Positions 25,007 to 31,800 of a stretch of 32,528 bases of DNA are shown here, in pieces. The DNA lies in contig NZ_BIMR01000209.1 in the NCBI RefSeq assembly GCF_004306155.1, forward strand, positions 1 to 32,528. The letters are read 5' to 3'. This stretch comes from Cellulomonas biazotea (GTDB lineage Bacteria; Actinomycetota; Actinomycetes; Actinomycetales; Cellulomonadaceae). A program made the translations under genes and the position numbers. Within the stretch, counting starts at the first letter, position 1; each line of letters begins with the position of its first letter. The notes below the pieces were generated by a model. The model saw only the letters and a program-made list of their open reading frames with translations, did not search any database and was not told the origin of the DNA.

Positions 25007-25567
25007 GTGCCCCCCGAGCCCTCCACGCCCTCCGCGCGCGTGACGCCCGTGCCCGCGCAGCCCGGCGACGTCGACGCGATCCACGCCCTGCGCCGGTCGC
25101 TCGAGGACTGGATGGCGGACCGCGGCGTCGTGCAGTGGCCGCGCGGCTCGCTCCCCCGCGAGCGCGTCGCGACGCAGGTGGCCGCGGGCGAGTGGTGGGT
25201 CGTCCCCGACGGCGCCGACGACGGCCGTCCGGGCGGGTCCGCGCGTGCGCTCGCCGCGACCGTCCGCCTGCTGCGCGCCGACCCCGACTTCTGGGGCGAC
25301 GACACCACCCCGGCCGTCTACGTGCACGGGCTGATGGTCGACCGGCGTCGCTCGGGCGACGGCCTGGGCGCCGCGCTGCTCGACTGGGCCGCCGCGCAGG
25401 GCCGGGACGCCGGGGTCGGCCTGATCCGGCTCGACTGCCGCACCAGCAACCCGGCACTGCGTCGCTACTACGAGGGCCGCGGGTTCCGGGCCGTCGGCGA
25501 GCGCGACTTCGGCACGCACGTCAACGTGCTGCTCGAGCAGCCGCTCGGCGGGGACGCGGGGTCGTGA
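25007..25567 (+). CDS. GNAT-family N-acetyltransferase
   Basis: A 186-residue acetyl-CoA-dependent acetyltransferase of unknown acceptor. It has an N-terminal region with two helices (VDAIHALRRSLEDWMADRG), the substrate-facing strands (YVHGLMVDRRRSGDGLGAAL contains the acetyl-CoA loop, here S-G-D-G-L-G-A), and the C-terminal signature LIRLDCRTSNPALRRYYEGRGF ending with a beta-strand VNVLLEQ. The layout resembles GNATs with an initial W-x-x-G segment (VVQWPRG). The GTG at 25007 is supported by the TAGGGT hexamer at leaderless distance. The stop overlaps the next gene start in GTGA, so the two are coupled. Confidence 0.9.
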   Translation: MPPEPSTPSARVTPVPAQPGDVDAIHALRRSLEDWMADRGVVQWPRGSLPRERVATQVAAGEWWVVPDGADDGRPGGSARALAATVRLLRADPDFWGDDTTPAVYVHGLMVDRRRSGDGLGAALLDWAAAQGRDAGVGLIRLDCRTSNPALRRYYEGRGFRAVGERDFGTHVNVLLEQPLGGDAGS

Positions 25568-25860
25568 CCGGCCCCACGGTCGGGTTCCTGCACACCGCGG
25601 AGGTGCACGTCGCGACGTTCGACGCGCTCGTCGCCACGCAGCACCCGGGCGCGTGGGACGCGTTCGAGGCGGGTGACACCGACGGCTACGAGCGCCTCGT
25701 CGAGGCGGCGGCCCGTGCCCTCGCGCCGACGGTCGACGTGGTCGTGCTCGCGCAGGCGAGCATGGCGGGCGCCGCGGACCGTCTGCGGGACCTCGGCGTC
25801 CCCGTGCTCACGAGTCCCGGTCCGGCCGTCCGGGCGGCGCTCGAGGCCGCGAGGCCCTGA
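25564..25860 (+). CDS. Miniature Asp/Glu-racemase-like protein, apparently lacking its central region
   Basis: A 98-residue protein coupled to the GNAT gene by a GTGA overlap. Its beginning (VGFLHTAEVHVATFDALV, then HPGAW) matches my recollection of the N terminus of a roughly 200-residue Asp/Glu racemase-like family, often misnamed arylsulfatase. Its end (VDVVVLAQASMAGAADRLRDLGVPVLTSP) matches the C-terminal part of the same family. The middle, which normally holds the first catalytic Cys region, is missing, and the join (FEAGDTDGYERLVEAAARALAP) is in frame without stop codons. It may be a decayed gene still translated, or a shortened functional form. Family assignment is from motif memory and should be treated as moderate. 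Confidence 0.65.
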   Translation: MTGPTVGFLHTAEVHVATFDALVATQHPGAWDAFEAGDTDGYERLVEAAARALAPTVDVVVLAQASMAGAADRLRDLGVPVLTSPGPAVRAALEAARP

Positions 25861-25882
25861 CCGGCGCGACCCGTCAGGCCGC

Positions 25883-26419
25883 TCACTGGCGCGGCGGGAA
25901 GATCCCCTGCAGCGCGATGATGAAGTTCAGTACCAGGTACGGCGGCATGTTGTTGTGCGGCTGGTCGCCGCCCTCGACGGACAGCGCACCCGACCCCATG
26001 GTGACCGTGCCGGCGCCGCTGCCGTAGAGCTCCTCGGTGGCGCGGCCGATCCGGCTCGTCGCCCACGCGGCGCCGGACGGGTTGCCCGTCGTGCCGCGGG
26101 TCCCGTCGGGTGCGCTCGCGACCGGGTGGCTGTGGGCGGGGATCTCGGACCCGATGAGCGTCACGGTCGGCGAGCCGAGCTGCTGGCCCAGGTCGACGGT
26201 GTCGAGCCCCGCCCCCCACCCGTGGTGCACCGGGCTGCGTCCCTGCAGGTCGGGCAGCGCGAACGTGCTCCTGCCGTCGCCGCCGTACGTCGTGCCGAGC
26301 AGCGAGAACAGGGCGGTGTTCTGCGAGATCGGCATGATCTGCCCGTTGCACAGCGCCCAGCCCTTGGGGGCGAAGCTGCCGGCGAACATCCGGATCTCGG
26401 CGACGAAAGGATCAGCCAT
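25883..26419 (-). CDS. Phage tail collar-domain protein (third of three paralogues)
   Basis: A 178-residue protein of the tail-collar/microcystin-dependent-protein type. The diagnostic N-terminal block is complete: FVAEIRMFAGSFAPKGWALC, NGQIMPISQNTALFSLLGTT, YGGDGRSTFALPDLQGRSPV. The middle carries IPAHSHPV, a conserved histidine segment, and the end GDQPHNNMPPYLVLNFIIAL with IFPPR. No signal peptide is visible. It starts three bases after the stop of the preceding paralogue and is the last gene of the cassette, ending 22 bases from the convergent racemase-like gene. In phages such domains trimerise at fibre tips; chromosomal relatives have no agreed function. No capsid, sheath or baseplate genes are present here. 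Confidence 0.9.
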   Translation of the reverse strand: MADPFVAEIRMFAGSFAPKGWALCNGQIMPISQNTALFSLLGTTYGGDGRSTFALPDLQGRSPVHHGWGAGLDTVDLGQQLGSPTVTLIGSEIPAHSHPVASAPDGTRGTTGNPSGAAWATSRIGRATEELYGSGAGTVTMGSGALSVEGGDQPHNNMPPYLVLNFIIALQGIFPPRQ

Positions 26420-26422
26420 CGG

Positions 26423-26917
26423 TCAGTCCCTGCTGGGGAAGATGCCGACCAGGGCGATGACGGCCTGGAGGGCGGCGTACGGGGGCATGTTCTCGTGCGG
26501 CTGCGAGCCGCCGGTCGGGCCGACCAGCCCGTCGGCCATGACGGCCTGCGGCGTCGGGCCGTAGTGCGGCGCGTCTGTGACGGCCCACCGGCCCTGGCCC
26601 GGCGCGGTCCGGTCGGAGGCCGCGGCGGCGCGCACCGGGTGCGTGTGGGCCGGCAGCTCGCCGACGGTCAGCGTGTGGGCCTCCTCGCCGCCGACCTGCC
26701 CGAGCGTGAGGCCGGCGCCCTCGTGCACCGGCACCCGGCCGCGCAGGTCGGGCAGCGCGAAGGTGACGCGCCCGTCGCCCCCGTACACGGTGCCGAGGAG
26801 CGAGAACAGCGCCTGGTTCTGGTTGATCGGCAGGAGCTGGCCGTTGCACTGCGCCCACCCGCGCGGCGGGAAGCCGAACGCGGTGAGGCGGATCTCCGCG
26901 AGGAACGGTTCCGACAT
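26423..26917 (-). CDS. Phage tail collar-domain protein (second paralogue)
   Basis: A 164-residue paralogue with the same plan: FLAEIRLTAFGFPPRGWAQC, NGQLLPINQNQALFSLLGTV, YGGDGRVTFALPDLRGRVPV, then GEEAHTLTVGELPAHTHPV and a C-terminal GSQPHENMPPYAALQAVIAL ending IFPSRD. It is the shortest of the three, with a variable middle (about residues 95-135) unlike its neighbours, as expected for a tip or binding region. ATG 26917 lies nine bases after the stop of the first paralogue, and three bases separate its stop from the third. The three products may assemble together, as their ends are conserved while their middles differ. Confidence 0.9.
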   Translation of the reverse strand: MSEPFLAEIRLTAFGFPPRGWAQCNGQLLPINQNQALFSLLGTVYGGDGRVTFALPDLRGRVPVHEGAGLTLGQVGGEEAHTLTVGELPAHTHPVRAAAASDRTAPGQGRWAVTDAPHYGPTPQAVMADGLVGPTGGSQPHENMPPYAALQAVIALVGIFPSRD

Positions 26918-26926
26918 GACGTGTCC

Positions 26927-27451
26927 TCAGTTCTGCGAGGGGAAGATGCCGTAGAGCGAGATGATGAACGACACCGCGAGGACCGGGTGCCGGTTCTCGT
27001 GCGGCTGCGACCCACCCGCCGCCCCGACGACGTCGGCGGCGAGCGCGTTGGCCTGCGCGCCCGTCGACGGCACGAACGCGGGCGCCGTGGACGCCGCCCA
27101 CACCGCCCCCTCGGGAGACGTGGCGGTCGCGGCCGCCACCGCCGCCTGCGGGCGGTGCCGGTGGCTCGGGATCTGCTGCGTCGACAGCGTGACCCGCTCG
27201 ACGCCGGCCTTCTCGCCGAGCGTGTACGTCGTCGGCGACTGGGGGTTGCGACCGACGTGCAGGGGTGTGCGGCCCTGCAGGTCGGGCAGCGCGAACGTCT
27301 CCTGACCGTCGCCGCCGTACGTCGTGCCGATCAGCGCGAAGAGCGGGTCGTTCTCCGCGATCGCCAGCAGACCGCCGTCGCAGAACTCCCACCCGGCGGG
27401 GGCGAAGTTGCCGGCGAACATGCGGATCTCGCCGATGAAGGGCTGGGACAT
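26927..27451 (-). CDS. Phage tail collar-domain protein (first paralogue)
   Basis: A 174-residue paralogue: FIGEIRMFAGNFAPAGWEFC, DGGLLAIAENDPLFALIGTT, YGGDGQETFALPDLQGRTPL, then ERVTLSTQQIPSHRHRPQA and GSQPHENRHPVLAVSFIISL ending IFPSQN. Its ATG at 27451 shares one base with the stop of the GNAT-DUF6916 gene (TGATG), so translation is coupled. The central Ala-rich segment differs from both other copies. Replacement of the usual NMPPY by NRHPV near the end is a departure from the other two. No export signal is visible. Confidence 0.9.
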   Translation of the reverse strand: MSQPFIGEIRMFAGNFAPAGWEFCDGGLLAIAENDPLFALIGTTYGGDGQETFALPDLQGRTPLHVGRNPQSPTTYTLGEKAGVERVTLSTQQIPSHRHRPQAAVAAATATSPEGAVWAASTAPAFVPSTGAQANALAADVVGAAGGSQPHENRHPVLAVSFIISLYGIFPSQN

Positions 27452-28326
27452 CAGGCCTCCGTCCCGGCGTCCGGGGCGGTGTCGCCCGGCGTGCCGTCGG
27501 TCGTCGGGTGGGTCGGGTCGGCGGGTGCTGCGTCGGGGGTCTCGTCGGGCACGACGAACGTCGCGACGAGCACGGTGCCGTCGGCGTCGGCCCGGCTCGG
27601 GACCGCGAGCACCGCCTGCGGTCCGACGCCGGGCAGGTCGAGCACGACCGTCTGCTGGTCGGTGCCGAGCGGTGCGCGGAAGGTGACGTCCCAGGTCGCC
27701 CAGCCAGCCGACGACCGCCGCTCGGAGCAGGCGCGGACGGTCCACGTGACCGGCGGCTCGACGGCGACGTCCGCGCCGACGGCTGCGCGCCAGTCGGACC
27801 AGGTGGCGACACGGTTCACGGGCGGGGCCTCCAGCAGCACGTCGAGCGCGGTCCCGGGGCCTGCGGCGGTGCCTGCGGCGTCGGCGCCCTCCCCGGCGTC
27901 GCTGCCGTCCGCGTCGACCGGGACGAAGCCGAGCCTCGCGTACAGGGCCGCGGCGCGCACGTTCGTGGCCCGCACGTGCAGCCGGACGACGTCGCCCGAC
28001 GCGTGCGCCTCGGTCAGGACCCGACGCAGCACCGCGGTGCCCGTGCCACGGCCCTGGTGGTCGGGGTGCACGGCGACGTCGAGGACGCGGACGACACCGG
28101 GCTCGTGCCCGCGGACCAGCCGCCCGACGGCGAGGCCCTCGACCTCGACGACCTCGTCGCGCGACCCGGCGAACGCCGCCTCGCGTGCCGCGTGCTGCCC
28201 CCGCAGGAAGGCGGCCGTCGTCGCGTCGTCCCACCCGAACGCGGCGACCTCGGTGGCGCGGGTCGCGGCGTACAGGTCGGCGACGAACGCCGCGTCGGCG
28301 GTGGTGGTCGGGCGCAGGACGGGCAC
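27451..28326 (-). CDS. GNAT acetyltransferase fused to a DUF6916-like domain
   Basis: A 291-residue two-domain protein. Residues 1 to about 150 are a GNAT domain (LRPTTTADAAFVADLYAATR, VVRVLDVAVHPDHQGRGTGT with the acetyl-CoA loop, VRLHVRATNVRAAALYARLG, FVPVD). After an acidic Gly/Ala linker, residues from about 190 (VNRVATWSDWRAAVGADVAV, WDVTFRAPLGTDQQTVVLDL, GVGPQAVLAVPS, VLVATFVVP) resemble the DUF6916-type protein encoded just upstream. It starts at GTG 28326, eight bases after the upstream stop, and its stop overlaps the first collar gene. The fusion ties an acetyltransferase to the collar cassette; the acceptor may be one of the collar proteins or a surface molecule, which is speculation. 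Confidence 0.83.
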   Translation of the reverse strand: MPVLRPTTTADAAFVADLYAATRATEVAAFGWDDATTAAFLRGQHAAREAAFAGSRDEVVEVEGLAVGRLVRGHEPGVVRVLDVAVHPDHQGRGTGTAVLRRVLTEAHASGDVVRLHVRATNVRAAALYARLGFVPVDADGSDAGEGADAAGTAAGPGTALDVLLEAPPVNRVATWSDWRAAVGADVAVEPPVTWTVRACSERRSSAGWATWDVTFRAPLGTDQQTVVLDLPGVGPQAVLAVPSRADADGTVLVATFVVPDETPDAAPADPTHPTTDGTPGDTAPDAGTEA

Positions 28327-28334
28327 GACCGGGC

Positions 28335-28730
28335 CTAGACCGTCCGGTCGACGACGGCCTCGAGGTCCGTGCCGTCGGGGCCGACCGGGCCGACGTACAG
28401 CACGAGGTCGCCGTCGTCGTGGGCGAGGGTGCGGACCGCCCCCGGGAGGTCGCGGGTCGACGCGGCACGGAACGTCAGCGCGAACGCGTCGGACGTCGGC
28501 GCGGCGCCGGCCGGGCCGCTGACCGCGGCGAGCGTGAGGACGTGCATCGTCCCCTCGACGTCTGTCGTGAACCGGCCACCGACGAGCGCACGGACCGCGG
28601 CGAGCTCGAGCGGCACGGTGCGGCGCAGCAGCGGGACGCCGACGACGGCGGCGACGGCCCCCACGGCGACGGCCCCGGCCCCGCCCGCGAGGACGGTGCG
28701 GCGCGAGACGACGGCGCGGCGCGAGAGCAC
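28335..28730 (-). CDS. Tat-signal DUF6916-like protein, first gene of the collar cassette
   Basis: A 131-residue protein with a twin-arginine type leader (VSRRTVLAGGAGAVAVGAVA) and a single hydrophobic stretch to about residue 35. The rest is one small domain: VRALVGGRFTTDVEGTMHVL, LTLAAVSGP, DAFALTFRAASTRDLPGAVR, HDDGDLVLYVGPVGPDGTDL, then EAVVDRTV, the beta-rich pattern of DUF6916. The start is GTG 28730 with AGGAGG just upstream. It is separated from the next gene by eight bases, making it the head of a five-gene operon with the GNAT fusion and three tail-collar proteins. It diverges from the giant Ig-repeat gene across an inverted-repeat promoter region. The function is unknown. Confidence 0.8.
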   Translation of the reverse strand: MLSRRAVVSRRTVLAGGAGAVAVGAVAAVVGVPLLRRTVPLELAAVRALVGGRFTTDVEGTMHVLTLAAVSGPAGAAPTSDAFALTFRAASTRDLPGAVRTLAHDDGDLVLYVGPVGPDGTDLEAVVDRTV

Positions 28731-28828
28731 GGCTCCTCCTGTCGGCGGGGACGTCCGGGTGCCTCACGGGCACGCCGGTGCAGGGTGGCGAGCGGCGCGC
28801 GTCCCGGGTGCGGTGGGCCGCGCGGCTC

Positions 28829-28895
28829 GGTGAGCCTACGAGGTTTCACCCCCGCCGCCAGGGCCTCGCAGCGGGTGAAACCTCCTACGCTGACC
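28829..28895. promoter_or_regulatory. Mirror-image divergent promoter/operator for the collar cassette and the giant Ig-repeat gene
   Basis: GAGGTTTCACCC (28840-28851) and GGGTGAAACCTC (28873-28884) are perfect 12-bp complements with a 21-base spacer. Allowing three mismatches the symmetry extends to 23-base arms (28829-28851 and 28873-28895). Each arm ends outward in a TAnnnT hexamer: TACGCT (28886-28891) on the plus strand, six bases before GTG 28898, and TAGGCT (28833-28838) on the minus strand, facing the DUF6916 gene. One regulator bound to both arms would control both directions. Confidence 0.65.
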
Positions 28896-28897
28896 CG

Positions 28898-31800
28898 GTG
28901 CCGCACCGCACTGACCTGGGATTTTACCGATTTGCCGCTCTTGCCGCCGTCCTCGCGGCAGGTTTGTCCGGATCGGTCGCCGCTGCCCCCGCGGCATTCG
29001 CCGCGCCGACGCCGCTCGTCGTGACGACGACCGTCGACGCACCCGTCGACGCCTCCTGCGCGGACGCGCTGCCCGCGTCCCTCTCGCTGCGCGAGGCCCT
29101 CTGCCAGGCGCAGTCGCTGAGCGACGCTGCGGTCACCGTGCCGGCGGGCGTCGTGACGCTGACGGCGGGGGCGCTGGTCTACGCGCCGACGTCCGGCGGA
29201 CGGTCGCTGACGATCACCGGCGCGGGCCGGGACTCGACGCGCGTCGACGCCGGGGAGGCGTCGCGCGTGCTCGACCTCGACCGTGACGCGGTCGGCGCGC
29301 TCGACGTCACCGTCGCCGACCTGACGCTCGCGGGCGGCCGGCCGACGTCCGCCGACGCGACGTGGGGCGGTGGCGCCGTGATCGCCGGTTCCGGCGTCCC
29401 GGGCGCGCCCGACGCCCTGACGCTCACGGGCTGCCGGGTGACGGGCAGCAGCAACGTGCCCGCGGGCGAGCTCGACCAGGGCGCGGTCGGCGGTGGCGTG
29501 CAGATGACCGGCGGCACGCTCACCGTGCGCGACTGCCTGGTCGACGCGAGCACCGCGAGCGACGCGGTCGGCGGCGGCGTCGCGTTCGTCGGGCTCGACG
29601 CGGGCGACGCGGTCGTCGTGGAGAGCTCGACGTTCACCGGCAACGCGTCGGTCGGTACGACGGGGACCGGCGTGACGGGCGGCGGGGCGCTGTTCGTGTC
29701 CGGGGACGTCGACGTCACCGTCACGGCCTCGACGTTCGCGGGGAACTCCGTGGCGAGCACGTCGGCCGCATCCGCGCTGGGCTCGGCGGTCCTCGTGGAG
29801 TCGGGCACCGCCACCGTCTCCGGCTCGACCGTCACCGGGAACACCGTGACCTCGCCCGCGGGCAGCGTCGGCTCGCGGGGCGCGCTCGTCCTGGCGCACG
29901 GCCAGGTCACGACGTCCCGGCTCGCCGGGAACACGACCACCGTCGGCGGCGCCGTCACGCGCGACGCCGTGCGCGGCGGCGCGACCGTGCCGCGCAACTG
30001 GTGGGGCTGCGTCGACCCGGCCACCGGCACGGGCTGCGACACCGCCCCGGACGCGGCGACGCGCGAGCCGTTCGCGCGCCTCGCGCTCGCCGCCTCCCCC
30101 ACGATCGACCTGCCCGGGCGGACGTCCGCGATCAGCGGCGCCGTCTCGATGTCCGACGGCTCCGCGGTGCCCGCCGCGCTCGCCGCGACCCTGGCCGACC
30201 TGCCGCTGACCTGGGCGACGACCGCCGGCTCGCTGGGCGGCCGCGAGTCGACGCTCGGCGCCGACGGCACCGCGGGCGCCACCCTGACGATTGCCGCGGG
30301 CGACCCGCGCGTCTCGCTCGGCGTGGACGGCTCCGCCGCGACGACGACCGTGACGACCGCGGTCCCCGCGACCGTCGCCACCCAGCCGGTCGCCGCGAGC
30401 GTCGTCGAGGGCGCGACGGCCGCGTTCACCGTCGTCGCCGCGGGCACGCCCACCCCGACCGTGCAGTGGCGCACGTCCGCGCCGGGGTCCTCGACCTGGG
30501 CCGACGTCCCCGGCGCGACCGCCGCGACCCTCACGGTGCCGGGCACGACCCGGGCGATGGACGGCACCCGCTACGCCGCGGTCGTGCAGAACGACTTCGG
30601 TGCGCCCGTCACGTCCTCGGCCGTGGCGCTCGCCGTCCGGTGGGGCGCCGAGGTCACGCTCGACCCCGCCGACGTCACGGTCGTCGCCGGTCAGGACGCC
30701 GCGTTCACCAGCCAGGCCGCGGGCAAGCCCGCCCCGACGACCACCTGGGAGCGCTCGACGGACGGCACGACGTGGGCCCCGGTCGCGGCCGCGACGGGCA
30801 CGACGCTCACGCTGCCCGCGGTCACCGCAGGCGACGACGGCCTGCGGGTGCGGGCCGTGCACACCGGCGAGGCCGTCGCGACGACCGCCGCCGCACGCCT
30901 CACCGTGCAGACCCGCCCGACCCTGTCGGCCGTCGCCGGCGCGGTCGTCGCGGACGGCGGCACCGCGCAGCTCACGACGACCGTCGGCGGCTCGCCCGCA
31001 CCCGCCGTGCGCTGGCAGCGGCTCGTCGGCGGCACGTGGACCGACGTGCCGGGCGCGACCGGCGCGACGCTCTCCGTCGTCGTCGACCCGTCCTTCGACG
31101 GCGCCCGCTACCGGGCCGTCGCGACGTCCGTCCTAGTCGACGGCACGTCGTCGGCGACGAGCAACGAGGCCGTCCTCGACGTGCGGTACGGGCCGCTCGT
31201 CGACGTGCACCCGCTGCCCGCGACGGGCGTCGCTGGCGGCACCGCGCTGCTCACCGCCGCCGCGCACGGCAACCCCGCGCCGACCGTGCAGTGGCAGACG
31301 TCGACCGACGGCACCACCTGGGCGGACGTCGCGGGCGCGACCGACGTCATCTACGCGCGGCCCCTGACGCTCGCCGACGACGGGCTGCAGGTCCGGGCGC
31401 GGTTCAGCGGCCACGGCACGACCGACACGACGGCCGTGACGCTCACCGTCGAGGAGGCGCCGACCGTCACCGACCCCGTCGGCACGACCGTCGACGCGGG
31501 CGGCACCGCGACGTTCACCGTGTCCGCCACGGGCACCCCCGCCCCGGCGGTCCGCTGGCAGTCGCTCGTCGACGGCACCTGGACCGACGTGCCCGGCGCG
31601 ACCGGCCCGACGTACGCGGTGACGGCGACCGGCGCGCTGCACGGCTCGTCCTACCGGGCCGTCGCGGTCAACGTGCGCGGCACCGCCGTGTCCGCCGCCG
31701 CGACCCTGGGTGTCCGCACGCCGCCGACCGTCACCGACCCCGCCGACGTCCTCACCCGCCCGGGCGACGACGCGACGTTCACGGTGACGACCACCGGTCG

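Noticed and set aside
25883-27451. Tail-collar genes considered as a prophage remnant
   Set aside because: No integrase, capsid, terminase, sheath, baseplate or attachment-site repeat is seen, and the linked genes (GNAT, DUF6916) are not phage morphogenesis genes.
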